Source: Candidatus Zhuqueibacterota bacterium (lineage in GTDB: Bacteria; Zhuqueibacterota; Zhuqueibacteria; Residuimicrobiales; Krinioviventaceae). Taken from it: a DNA stretch of 39,400 nt. The translations under genes were made by a program, and so were the position numbers. Numbering within the stretch: position 1 is the first letter of the stretch; every line of letters begins with the position of its first letter. Positions 1-8,538 of the stretch are shown piece after piece. The stretch spans positions 1 to 39,400 of the forward strand of contig JAFGSB010000075.1 of NCBI GenBank assembly GCA_016934825.1, read 5' to 3'. The notes beneath the pieces are model-generated. The model ran no database searches, was not told where the DNA came from, and saw only the letters and a program-made list of their open reading frames with translations.

Positions 1-532
1 AAAAAACATTTTTTGACTTTTATCTGAAAATTAAATCTATAATCACAATAATTGATTTTATTGAACTTATAAACCGGAGTAGGTTACTGAGTCCGTTAAC
101 CGGAATCCGACGATTTTAACATGGGACAGAATAGCATACAACAAGAACAAAAACAAATATCTTCCCTTTAATTTTGAAATCGCCGTTATAAAAAATGCGG
201 ATGACCTTTCAAACACCTAGGGGTGTCGGCGTTTGAGGGGGATGGCCATCCGCATTAATTTTTATTAAGTTATAAATATAATCAGTTGTCATATATATAA
301 CCAAAAATTTAAATAAACAATTCCCTCAAAAACGATTATTGGTTCCCCCTGTGTAAAAATTAATTTTATAAAACATCATTTTAAAACCCTGCCAGAAAGC
401 TGAAATTCCATTGAAAAAATCTGTTAACGGAATTTTGAATTTTAATTTAAATTGAAAAAATTCCTTGTAAACAATAAATTTTGTCATTAAAATAGTAAAA
501 CGTTTAAATCATGTTCACATATGGAGGATCAA
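1..532. other. AT-rich non-coding leader region
   Basis: No convincing gene is visible on either strand in this left-edge stretch. It is very AT-rich except for a conspicuous GC-rich fold at 194-256, listed separately. The last 100 bases presumably hold the promoter of the plus-strand gene that starts at 533, but no standard -35/-10 pair stands out. The ribosome binding site GGAGG lies at 523-527. Confidence 0.6.
194..264 (+). terminator. Large GC-rich hairpin with T-rich tail
   Basis: Bases 194-203 (AATGCGGATG) pair perfectly with 247-256 (CATCCGCATT). Inside, 207-214 can pair with 231-238 (two G-U pairs) and 215-217 with 222-224 around a TAGG loop. The right arm is followed by AATTTTTATT. 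On the plus strand this could terminate a transcript entering from the left. The long compound stem is larger than an ordinary terminator, so a structured RNA or a mobile palindromic repeat is also possible. Confidence 0.4.
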
Positions 533-1891
533 ATGAAAAAAACAGGTTTGTTGCTTTTATGTCTTGTTTTGTTTTTCTCCATCTCGGTTTTAGCACAGGA
601 TCCAATCGACCCGAACACCCAAAAAGAGGGACGAAACGGAATATATGCCGATTTTGAAGATGATACGATTGACGACCTTGGAGAAATCACCTGGGAAGCC
701 TTTGACTGCGATAACGCGGCCACGATTGAAGTGGTGAATAATCCGGATGCAACCGGAGTAAACACCAGCGCTAAAGTCGGCAAGTTTACCACAACAAGTT
801 GTACAAATGAAGGCGCGTTCGTACAGCAGGAATATGTTGCCATGAATATGATCAGGAATTATTTTAAAGTTGATGTATACGCACCGGCGGCCGACTGTAA
901 AGTTGTATTTAGACTTGAAAAATTTGATAATGCGGAAATAAAAGCTGAATCCACGGCGATGACAACCGTTGCGAACCAATGGGAGACGCTGGTATTCGAT
1001 TTTACCGGCGCCGAATCCGGTGTTTTTGGTAAAATCATTATTATGCCTGATTTTGAAGGTACGAATGAAGAGGTTTGGTATTTTGACAATATCTGGCAAT
1101 ACAGGGATCCGATTCTCTACAAGGATGGCCTGCTGGCAAATTTTGAGGATATAAATCCCTGGTGGCATTTCTGGGATTGCGACGATGGGTCGGCTGAATT
1201 TTATGTTGTGGAAAATCCGTTGCCCGATGATGTCAATTCAAGCGAAATGTGTGCCTGGATGTATACGTCCGTCTGTCCGTGGGAAGGCTTTGCCAACGAT
1301 GAAAAATACATGCCTTTCGAATGGGTGGACAAAATTGTTTTTAAACTTAAAGTCTTGGCTCCCGATGCGGGTCTTTCTGTATTATTCAAACTCGAAAATT
1401 TTGAAGACAAGAATATCAATAAAACAGTCGAAATGTATACCGAATCAGGCTCGAGTTGGGAAGAACTGTCCTTTGATTTCACCAACGTGGACGGAATGGA
1501 GCAGGGTATGTTCGGCAGGATAGCTATTTTCCCGGATTTTAATACAGACTTTGAAGATGACTGGTTCATGGATGATATCAGAATTGAAGGCCATACAACT
1601 GCAGTTGACAAAGAAATAAATCCTGTTTCATATAATCTGAGAGTCCAAAATTATCCGAATCCGTTCAATCCGCAGACAACAATATCCTATACTTTACCGA
1701 AAGCAACTAATGTGAAATTAGTTGTATACGATATTCAGGGCAAAGAGGTTGCCGTCCTTGTTAATGAAAACAAATCCGCCGGATCGTATAACGTATTATT
1801 CGACGGTGCCGATTTTGCCAGCGGCGTTTATTTTTACAAACTGGCAACCGATTACCGTACCGTAACAAACAAAATGCTGCTGGTGAAATAA
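533..1891 (+). CDS. Secreted two-domain protein with T9SS-type sorting tail
   Basis: Predicted secreted protein of 452 residues, function unknown. The start at 533 is chosen because GGAGG (523-527) sits five bases upstream; the in-frame ATG at 521 overlaps that site. A signal peptide (MKKTGLLLLCLVLFF, ending near VLAQ) is followed by two homologous domains of about 150 residues. Each opens with a (Y/L)A(D/N)FED motif and a DCD motif, and closes with a pattern like FGxIxIxPDF...W(Y/F)xD(N/D)I. They look like beta-sandwich, carbohydrate-binding-like modules, which is inference from the strand pattern. The last 80 residues are a PNPFNPQTTISY...GVYFYKL type C-terminal sorting domain, used by the type IX secretion machinery in FCB bacteria. 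It is the only plus-strand gene and converges on the WD40 gene. Confidence 0.85.
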   Translation: MKKTGLLLLCLVLFFSISVLAQDPIDPNTQKEGRNGIYADFEDDTIDDLGEITWEAFDCDNAATIEVVNNPDATGVNTSAKVGKFTTTSCTNEGAFVQQEYVAMNMIRNYFKVDVYAPAADCKVVFRLEKFDNAEIKAESTAMTTVANQWETLVFDFTGAESGVFGKIIIMPDFEGTNEEVWYFDNIWQYRDPILYKDGLLANFEDINPWWHFWDCDDGSAEFYVVENPLPDDVNSSEMCAWMYTSVCPWEGFANDEKYMPFEWVDKIVFKLKVLAPDAGLSVLFKLENFEDKNINKTVEMYTESGSSWEELSFDFTNVDGMEQGMFGRIAIFPDFNTDFEDDWFMDDIRIEGHTTAVDKEINPVSYNLRVQNYPNPFNPQTTISYTLPKATNVKLVVYDIQGKEVAVLVNENKSAGSYNVLFDGADFASGVYFYKLATDYRTVTNKMLLVK

Positions 1892-1955
1892 ACTGTAAAT
1901 AATAAAACGTTGCCCTAAAACTCCGTGAGCGTATAAATTTTTCAATCAGGATGTA

Positions 1956-1991
1956 ACCAAACCCCGGGTATATATCCGGGGTATTGGTTTT
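1956..1991. terminator. Bidirectional terminator between convergent genes
   Basis: ACCAA-A-CCCCGG pairs with CCGGGG-TA-TTGGT across a short AT loop, and the right arm runs into TTTT. It sits between the stop of the plus-strand sorting-domain gene and the end of the minus-strand WD40 gene, so it may serve both. Confidence 0.65.
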
Positions 1992-2018
1992 AATATCCAC
2001 CTCCGGGAGGTTTACGCC

Positions 2019-3422
2019 TCATTTAATCGGCACACAGGTGCAGATCTTATCACATGTACAGAACGTACTGGTTCTTGACTTTGGAGGCGCAACATAAAGC
2101 GTTCCGGGCACGCAGTCACACGTGCAAATCGCGCCGGGCGGCAGGGGTGAACCGCAGGGCATCGTGAACGTGATGACCTGTCCGTATTCATTGGTCACGG
2201 TATACTGGTTCGCTTTTTTCCCCCTTTCCAGGGCTGCCGGATCAAAGAGACAGGTTATGAACTTACCAGACGGCATCTCCCATAATTTGATAGTGTAATC
2301 ACGAAAGCCAGAGACAAGGAACCTGCCGTCAGGGCTGAAATCAACAGATTTGATGTAATTATAATTCGAATTTCCTTTCAAACTGAGTAACAATTTTCCA
2401 GTTGGCAACTCCCAGACTTCGATGATATTATTATCAGAACCGGAAGCAATTAACTTGCCGTCAGCACTGAAACAAACTGAATTTATCCGTTCCGATTGCC
2501 CTTTCAATGTTTTTATCAGCTTACCAGACGGGATGTCCCACAATTTTATAGTATCATCCAAAGAACCGGAGGCAAGTTGCATACTGTCCGGACTGAAACA
2601 GACTGAATATACGTCATATTTATGCTTTTTCAATGTCTTAAACAACTTTCCTGCCGGCATTTCCCAAAGCTTTATACTGTTATCATCTGAACCAGAGGCC
2701 AAAAGCTTGCCGTCAGGACTGAAACAAACAGAATTTACAGTTTTCGAATGCCCCTCCAGTGTATATATCAAATTCCCGGGAGGTACTTCCCATTTCTCGA
2801 AATTAGTCCTGCGAGCTAGTGTGTCGGTTATAATTAGCTTCTCGGTCGGCACTTCCCAAAGTTTGATGGTATTATCAGTTAATCCCGAGGCAATGTACTT
2901 GTTATCAGGACTAAAACAAACTGATTTGACGGCACTCCAATTCCTCTTTAGAGTCGTTATTAATTTCCCGGTTGAAATTTCCCACAATTTGATGGAATCC
3001 GAAAACCCGGAGGCAAGGAGCTTGCCGTCTGGGCTGAAACAAACTGAATTAATAATTGATTTACCCGCTTCCAATGTTTTGAGTAATTTGCCGGCCGGCA
3101 TCTCCCACAGTTTTATGGTATTGTCACTTGACCCCGAAGCCAGGAGCCTGCCGTCAGGACTGAAACGAACTGACTGTACAATACCGGTATGCGCATTAAT
3201 CTCTTCTGTGCAACTGCCGGTCCTTTCGTTTTGCGGGGTTTGCGGGGGAATAGTCGTCGTCGCACAACTGCTCAGTACACCGGTGCCAATCGCGGATGTT
3301 AATAAAAAGCCGCGCCTTCCCATTCGCCAATCGGTTTGAATATCTCTTATTTTATATATCTTTGGTTCTTCTTTACTGCCGTCCGAATAAATTCTTTGCA
3401 TTTGAAACCGTGGAACTTTCAT
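2019..3422 (-). CDS. Tat-lipoprotein WD40 propeller with Cys-rich C-terminal tail
   Basis: Exported beta-propeller of 467 residues. The start is supported by AGGAG at 3431-3435, eight bases upstream. After a 33-residue extension comes a twin-arginine motif (GRRGFLL, about residues 35-41) and a lipobox-like GVLSSC with Cys53, suggesting Tat export and lipid anchoring. About seven WD blades follow (residues 75-395), most with SVCFSPDGKLLASGS...IKLWE; residues 198-220 look like a decayed partial blade. The tail is unusual: Cys423, 433, 435, 437, 455, 457, 461 and 463, in CTCDC and CTCDKICTC clusters. The radical SAM/SPASM gene ends 25 bases upstream, so the two are probably one operon. I infer that the tail could be the enzyme's substrate or a metal site; neither is shown. 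WD blades are usually protein-interaction surfaces. Confidence 0.85.
   Translation of the reverse strand: MKVPRFQMQRIYSDGSKEEPKIYKIRDIQTDWRMGRRGFLLTSAIGTGVLSSCATTTIPPQTPQNERTGSCTEEINAHTGIVQSVRFSPDGRLLASGSSDNTIKLWEMPAGKLLKTLEAGKSIINSVCFSPDGKLLASGFSDSIKLWEISTGKLITTLKRNWSAVKSVCFSPDNKYIASGLTDNTIKLWEVPTEKLIITDTLARRTNFEKWEVPPGNLIYTLEGHSKTVNSVCFSPDGKLLASGSDDNSIKLWEMPAGKLFKTLKKHKYDVYSVCFSPDSMQLASGSLDDTIKLWDIPSGKLIKTLKGQSERINSVCFSADGKLIASGSDNNIIEVWELPTGKLLLSLKGNSNYNYIKSVDFSPDGRFLVSGFRDYTIKLWEMPSGKFITCLFDPAALERGKKANQYTVTNEYGQVITFTMPCGSPLPPGAICTCDCVPGTLYVAPPKSRTSTFCTCDKICTCVPIK
2230..3195 (-). repeat. Tandem WD-blade coding repeats
   Basis: Units of roughly 125 bases, each coding one propeller blade, recur inside the WD40 gene. 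The segment around CTTGCCGTCAGGACTGAAAC is nearly identical at about 2454, 2704, 3020 and 3147. Similarity at the DNA level, not only the protein level, points to recent duplication or gene conversion among blades. Confidence 0.7.
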
Positions 3423-3447
3423 GATCTGGTCTCCTTTATTGAATTTA

Positions 3448-4806
3448 TTACTGATGATGATTTACCCATAATAATCCGCCGTTTTGCTTGATTTTATCAA
3501 GGATCAGGTATTTTATCAGTTCCTGGTTGATCAAACAACGGGAGGGCTGGAATCCGTCGCCTGACGCTGCTGTGGTTTTTATTTCGCAGTCTCCGGCGCA
3601 GTGCCATTTGCAATAACAGTTTTGGCAAAAAGGGATTTCATCCACCGTTCGTGAAAAATGTTTTTGCCGTTTTTCCGTATTTATCTCAAAACCACCGTTT
3701 CCTGTATATGTGCCCACAAAAAAACGTGGACCAGCGGGATGTTCGCGGCCGTAGGTTTCAAAACAGGTCGTGACATCACCCTCTGTCGTTACGACAAAGG
3801 CCCGGCAGGCGGCCAGACAGAAACGTGTGGTCAGCGCATTCAGGCGGGCGCCGGAATAGAACAGTGTAACTTTTTGTTTTTCGGCAATGGAATACGCCCG
3901 CATAAACTGGTCGATAAAAACTCGAATATCTTTAATAAGTGAATGATTTTCAATGGCCCGGCCTTCCGCAAAAGCGGGCTCTACCTGGATTTTTTGCGGG
4001 TGAAAATTATCACAAATAAATGCTACGCTTTCCGCCAGCCTGTCAACCGTATCGTTCGTGATTGTCATTCGAATCCCGTAGGGAAAATCAGCCCCGTCGA
4101 GGGCGTGCAGCGTTTCAGCCACACGGGGATAGGATTCTTTGTTACCCATAGCGGGGCGCTGCAGATTTTGCACTTCGGGCAGGCCGTCAAAGGAGAGGCT
4201 CAGTTCGGTAAAATTATTCAAGATGTACTTTAATATTTTCCTCGACCAGTAACCGTTAAAAGAACCCGATACCTGCAAGGGTACACGGTTCTTGTCGGCA
4301 AGGCAACGCGCATAGTCCACCGATCTGGTCAAAATGTTCCAATTCAGGGTCGGTTCGCCGCCGCCATGAAATCCCAGCGTCATAACAGGAGCATTATGAA
4401 GTCGGACCGATTCCATAACATAATCAATCGCGTCTCTGGCAATTTCCCAGGACATTGTTTTGCGTGGATATTCACCCGAAGAAGCGTAACAGTAAGAACA
4501 ACGCAGGTTGCATTGATTCGTCAAAAACAGTATCACGGCGTCATATTGCGTACCGCTTTGTTTGTATTCATCGACGGGAAACGGTTCGGGTAAAAAAAAG
4601 TTCAATTGATGCAGGAAATCAAGATTTTCGGTCTTCCACAAAGCCCCGGAAGAACGACATTGTTCAAAGATGCTATTGACCAGCGACACATTACCGATAA
4701 ACGCAATACCCTTGAGAGGCGCGTAAATCAGATATTTATTTTCATCTAATGGTATTGAAAATATTTGGCGTAACAGGTTATCAGTTTCCATTTTCAAAAT
4801 CCGCAT
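3448..4806 (-). CDS. Radical SAM/SPASM peptide-modifying-type enzyme
   Basis: Predicted 452-residue radical SAM enzyme. The CxxxCxxC motif (Cys99, Cys103, Cys106, in NQCNLRCSYCY) binds the SAM-cleaving 4Fe-4S cluster. A GGGEPTLN motif, typical of SAM binding, follows near residues 149-156. The C-terminal third carries SPASM-like cysteines for auxiliary clusters: Cys330, 334, 348, 394, 397, 399, 403, 407 and 424. This is the layout of anaerobic sulfatase-maturating and peptide-modifying enzymes. No sulfatase lies in the window, while the next gene encodes a protein with a cysteine-rich tail, so peptide or protein modification is the more likely role (inference). An in-frame TAG two codons upstream limits the start to this ATG or the one at residue 6; neither has a strong Shine-Dalgarno site. 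Confidence 0.85.
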   Translation of the reverse strand: MRILKMETDNLLRQIFSIPLDENKYLIYAPLKGIAFIGNVSLVNSIFEQCRSSGALWKTENLDFLHQLNFFLPEPFPVDEYKQSGTQYDAVILFLTNQCNLRCSYCYASSGEYPRKTMSWEIARDAIDYVMESVRLHNAPVMTLGFHGGGEPTLNWNILTRSVDYARCLADKNRVPLQVSGSFNGYWSRKILKYILNNFTELSLSFDGLPEVQNLQRPAMGNKESYPRVAETLHALDGADFPYGIRMTITNDTVDRLAESVAFICDNFHPQKIQVEPAFAEGRAIENHSLIKDIRVFIDQFMRAYSIAEKQKVTLFYSGARLNALTTRFCLAACRAFVVTTEGDVTTCFETYGREHPAGPRFFVGTYTGNGGFEINTEKRQKHFSRTVDEIPFCQNCYCKWHCAGDCEIKTTAASGDGFQPSRCLINQELIKYLILDKIKQNGGLLWVNHHQ

Positions 4807-4811
4807 CCGCT

Positions 4812-4827
4812 AATGTTTTAGAACATT
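4812..4827. promoter_or_regulatory. Palindrome just upstream of the radical SAM start
   Basis: AATGTT-TTAG-AACATT is a perfect 6-4-6 inverted repeat that lies 5 to 21 bases before the radical SAM start codon. It could be a repressor operator or an mRNA hairpin that limits ribosome access. In AT-rich DNA a chance origin is also realistic. Confidence 0.25.
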
Positions 4828-5103
4828 TGGGTATTCCTCTGCCGAATTGTTTTAAAATAATCAATTTTCAAATAAATAGCTTTTTGTCCAATCCGGTAAT
4901 TTTAAAAAACTTGAACTCAAGTTGCATCATATTTTTCATCATCAATTATCGAAAAGTCCCTGTTGTAAACCCCGGAATGATAAAAATAATAAAATAAATA
5001 TTACATAAAAACAAGAAACATTTTTTAAATATTAACTTTACACCATCGGAAAACCTTGACCGATGATTTTAATTTAAGAATCGTTCTGTATTGAATATAT
5101 AAA

Positions 5104-5131
5104 TTACCCGGGATGTCGACATCCGGGGTAA
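5104..5131 (-). terminator. Hairpin after the glycosidase-like gene
   Basis: TTACCC-GGGATGTC and GACATCC-GGGGTAA form a near-perfect 14-base-arm palindrome with one mismatch. On the minus strand it is followed by TTTATATATT. Its position about 120 bases after the glycosidase-like stop fits transcription termination for that gene. Confidence 0.5.
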
Positions 5132-5249
5132 ACAAAAATTTATAATTAAATTTACCGACAGAATCTATGGATTTTTGTTCATATTCTCTTTTAGATATTT
5201 ATCCAGGAATACATTTGCACCTGGAACCTGAATTCACTCAATTTTTTTA

Positions 5250-7415
5250 CTATTCCGTTATTGTAAACCGTATACCCTGATATGCTTCTATCCGGGGTAT
5301 TAAAATCTTGACACTATTATCGCTTCGGGTCTGCGTTACTTCACCGGCGACCAAAGGGGAAACTGCCGTTATCTTTTTCCCTTTGGGAGCGGTTAATTCG
5401 ACCTTAACATTTTCAATTGGGGCCAGGTAATATTCATACATATCCTCTCTTTCCAACTTGTTGCCGGTCCAGTTCGTCAAATGTAGTATAAAAGTATTTC
5501 CTTTTTGGGTAAGATTGGTAATACATGACTTTGGCGCTTCCACCTTGTAAAGCCGGCTTTCCGGCTGGACCAAATTTACAAATTCTTTAATCAGGTATCC
5601 CAATACCGACATTGTATTTTGAGAATACAGGCTCTCAAGCGACGAGGAAGAATATAAGACCTTACCTTTTCCATACCGCGTTAAAACAACACCAGGCATG
5701 AGCAAGCGAGTGTCATCACCCGTTACAATATCCATCAATACTTCTCCGCCATCCAAAACCTTTATGGGTTCATAATGCCACAGCGGCACAAGACGACCTT
5801 TCCAGTAATCAGATAATTGATCGTTATTATCTTTGGCTAAGTAATACAATTCATTGGGACCGCCGAGCATACAGGTATAATTATCAATAATAAATTTCTT
5901 TTCACCGGTATAATTTCCCGGTTTTACCTGTATCAGCTCTTCCAACCCAAACTTTTCCTGTTTTTTACCATTTTCATCATATAAAGAAGTGGCGTAACCG
6001 ACTAAAAGACCGCCGCCATTACGAACATATTCTTTGATATTTTTTATGCGCTGCTCTGTTAAATAAGGTACATCCGCAAGATAAAGTACTTTGTATTTGG
6101 CCAACTCTTCCGGCGAATCGAGCAGTGATTCCATAGCAGAACTTACCTGAATATGCTGATACAAACAGGCGGCAAAAGCGCCGAGAGTGGCCGTACGTGT
6201 ATCCATTTTCCACCACCACCCCTTTTTTTCATGACCAGGAGGATTTTTGAATTGATAAATCACTGCCACATGCGGATTATTTACAAATCCTGAAAAATCC
6301 GCCTCGTGTTTATTCAAAAAATCGAAAGGTTCTTCAACATACTTGCGGTATTCGGTATGATCGGCATATGCCTGTGGCTGCGCAATGATCGGAGCGCCTC
6401 CAAACATCACTGTGGTATAGATTTGTTGCTGATAATCAATGCCGTTATACATAACGCGCGGCCAGTTATTGTATGTGCCGATATATGGGAAAACTCCCAG
6501 TCCCATAGAACGCGCCAGGCTGACCCCTTCAGCGCGTTCCAGCATGGTACTGCCTTTTTCATAAAGAAAAGCATCCATGGCGGCAATTACACGTGGATCT
6601 TGTTGTGACATTTTAATCGGATTATTCAAATTGATAATCATAGGTATATCTTTATATGATTTGATCATTTTTCGGATATCATAAAGTATATCGATCATCA
6701 CCTCATAATACCAGTCATGATACTCATCAATAATTGCCAGTTCCTCGGCCGTATAATCATTTTCATTTTCATGATACGGCAGGTCATGTCCGGAATATTT
6801 TTTGAATTCGGTTTGGCAGCCTTCACAATAACACACCTTGTGACCGCGCCAATAATAAAACGGCCACCAGGTATCAAAATAAATACCTTCTATATCATAA
6901 TCACGAACCACATGCTCCACATAGTCATAAAAAGCGTCTTTATATGGCGTATTCCAACAGACGGCAACATCGGGTTCGCCATTAAATTCCTTAAGCTCTT
7001 CTACTGGTCCTCCCGGAATCGGACGATACGCGTATTCAGGATAATCCCGGGTCAACATTGACAGGCCCAGTTTATGTCCGGTAGAAATGTAAGGAATGAC
7101 CTTTATGTTTCTTTTTTTACATGCCTCAATAGTCTCCGTCAGGCAATCACGATCACCCTGATCAGGGTGAACGGTAAAACGTATACCCTGAATGGCGGCA
7201 AATTTGCCCATTGTGCCAAAACGCACTATATTGACATTCATTTCCTCCATCATCTGTGCAGTTTTCTCCGCATCATATTCAAACTTGGGTTGAAAAGGAT
7301 ACTGGTAAGCATCAATAAGAAAAATTCGAGCCGTTTGCAGCCAGTCCGGAACTTTGGCAAATGAATTCATAGTAAAAACAAATAATAAAACAAAAACAAA
7401 TCGTAGAACCCTCAT
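5250..7415 (-). CDS. Secreted glycoside-hydrolase-like (GHL6-type) protein
   Basis: Exported 721-residue protein with a clear signal peptide (first 20 residues, ending near NSFAK). The N-terminal 350 residues look like a TIM-barrel of the hypothetical glycosyl hydrolase 6 type: FEYDAEKTAQMMEEMNVNIV, then HPDQGDRD, then an IEGIYFDTWWPFYYW strand followed by a CYCEGC cysteine cluster. This is the layout of alpha-fucosidase and GH29/GH42-related clans. The middle resembles a beta-galactosidase trimerisation-like fold (YKVLYLADVPYLTEQRIKNI, then VRNGGGLLVGYAT). The C-terminus looks like a beta-sandwich. The substrate cannot be told from the sequence. The double-cupin gene lies 54 bases upstream on the same strand, so the two are probably co-transcribed. 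Confidence 0.75.
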   Translation of the reverse strand: MRVLRFVFVLLFVFTMNSFAKVPDWLQTARIFLIDAYQYPFQPKFEYDAEKTAQMMEEMNVNIVRFGTMGKFAAIQGIRFTVHPDQGDRDCLTETIEACKKRNIKVIPYISTGHKLGLSMLTRDYPEYAYRPIPGGPVEELKEFNGEPDVAVCWNTPYKDAFYDYVEHVVRDYDIEGIYFDTWWPFYYWRGHKVCYCEGCQTEFKKYSGHDLPYHENENDYTAEELAIIDEYHDWYYEVMIDILYDIRKMIKSYKDIPMIINLNNPIKMSQQDPRVIAAMDAFLYEKGSTMLERAEGVSLARSMGLGVFPYIGTYNNWPRVMYNGIDYQQQIYTTVMFGGAPIIAQPQAYADHTEYRKYVEEPFDFLNKHEADFSGFVNNPHVAVIYQFKNPPGHEKKGWWWKMDTRTATLGAFAACLYQHIQVSSAMESLLDSPEELAKYKVLYLADVPYLTEQRIKNIKEYVRNGGGLLVGYATSLYDENGKKQEKFGLEELIQVKPGNYTGEKKFIIDNYTCMLGGPNELYYLAKDNNDQLSDYWKGRLVPLWHYEPIKVLDGGEVLMDIVTGDDTRLLMPGVVLTRYGKGKVLYSSSSLESLYSQNTMSVLGYLIKEFVNLVQPESRLYKVEAPKSCITNLTQKGNTFILHLTNWTGNKLEREDMYEYYLAPIENVKVELTAPKGKKITAVSPLVAGEVTQTRSDNSVKILIPRIEAYQGIRFTITE

Positions 7416-7469
7416 TTTCTTCTCCTCATTTTGTAAAAGTCTGTCAGGCCTGTTTTTACGTTTTCTTTT

Positions 7470-8240
7470 TTATTCCTCATCAATCGTATGGTGTTTATTT
7501 ATATATTCCTGTCCTTCCAAAGTCAGAAAAAAATCGAACCACATATAATTCAACTTTTTGCCTGCATCCACAGACGAAGAATGTTCCGAACCCAATGGAA
7601 TATGCAGGAGCATAAATTCTGTTAATTCTGCACTTTCTCCATCTGCATAACAAGTGCAGTTGCAACCGGGTAATCCTAAAAAAATCTGGTCCAGCATCGG
7701 ATGAACATGACTATCCACTTTATCCGGCCCAATCGTTTCTACGGTACCTGCGCAAAAGCGGGGAATCATCCCTTCCCGCAAAATCATCCGATTTAAGGTT
7801 TTTTCGCTCTTGATACTTTCGGTATACGTTGGACATTCTGAACGGGATTTTACAAACAAAGTTATGTGCTTTTCATTCTCCTGTTCTATCACTTTACGGT
7901 CCAGTGAATCCAGAAATTTTCTGAAACGAAAATAATGAATCTCCTCGCCGGGATCCACCTTAATTTGATAAATTTGATTATATGGGGCCCTTACAACAGA
8001 GTCATTTGTTAAAGTATACGCCAAACCTTGCGCATGAAAATTTGCCTGACCTTTCATTACGACAATAAAATCATAATAATCCGGATGCGCCGGTTCATCA
8101 ATTACGTGTAATCCTTTAACAGATATAAAATCGATTACAACCTCTTTCACTTCATCCGGCATAACATTCGTTTGTATGATTCCGGAATCAGATATTTCAT
8201 TCAAATCATTCGTTGATATTCTAACAGATTTCATTTTCAT
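7470..8240 (-). CDS. Double-cupin domain protein
   Basis: Cytosolic 256-residue protein without a signal peptide. The start has AGGTGG seven bases upstream. Two cupin-like beta-barrels are visible. The first (about residues 45-105) is centred on HPDYYDFIVVMKGQANF. The second (about 160-245) has DSHVHPMLDQIFLGLPG and a later SEHSSS, giving the His-x-His, Gln and His set expected of a metal-binding cupin. A CNCTC cluster sits between these motifs. No helix-turn-helix region is present, so it is not an ordinary AraC regulator. Its place directly before the secreted glycosidase suggests sugar sensing or processing, which is inference only. Confidence 0.65.
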   Translation of the reverse strand: MKMKSVRISTNDLNEISDSGIIQTNVMPDEVKEVVIDFISVKGLHVIDEPAHPDYYDFIVVMKGQANFHAQGLAYTLTNDSVVRAPYNQIYQIKVDPGEEIHYFRFRKFLDSLDRKVIEQENEKHITLFVKSRSECPTYTESIKSEKTLNRMILREGMIPRFCAGTVETIGPDKVDSHVHPMLDQIFLGLPGCNCTCYADGESAELTEFMLLHIPLGSEHSSSVDAGKKLNYMWFDFFLTLEGQEYINKHHTIDEE

Positions 8241-8538
8241 CTAAATTCCACCTATTCATTAATAGTATAAAATGCATTCATTTAAATTTAACAAATGGCC
8301 TGTCTGGTCTCTATGACGATTGAGCTGATATAAAAAATAAAGTAAAAAACCCGACACGAAAACGGCCCATATTGTTACCCGGTTATCCTCTATCCACTTT
8401 CCACAGAATTCGGTAACCGCATTGATTCCTGACAATAAAAAATTATATAAAGATAATTGTTAATTTGCAATGAAAATTTTATTCATTCAGCAAAAATCGA
8501 TATCTCCGGCAGGATTACGCCCCCCGAATCGGATGTTA

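Larger units (their letters stand above)
4807..5249. other. Intergenic region upstream of the radical SAM gene
   Basis: This AT-rich gap separates the glycosidase-like gene from the radical SAM operon. It holds the palindrome at 4812-4827, a short inverted repeat CATCGG/CCGATG at 5044-5065 and the hairpin at 5104-5131. I looked on the minus strand for a small cysteine-rich precursor-peptide gene of the kind often found beside radical SAM enzymes and saw none that was convincing. Confidence 0.55.

Noticed and set aside
521-532. The ATG at 521 as start of the sorted protein
   Set aside because: It overlaps the GGAGG that serves the ATG at 533, which begins a typical signal peptide.
2230-3195. 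CRISPR-like periodic repeats
   Set aside because: The units are about 125 bases, lie within a coding frame and encode WD blades.
2422-3339. A 305-codon plus-strand open frame opposite the WD40 gene
   Set aside because: Its apparent repeats mirror the WD blades on the other strand; there is no ribosome binding site or family resemblance.
4807-5249. A RiPP precursor peptide gene upstream of the radical SAM gene
   Set aside because: No short minus-strand frame with a ribosome binding site and a cysteine-rich or glycine-rich core was found in this gap.
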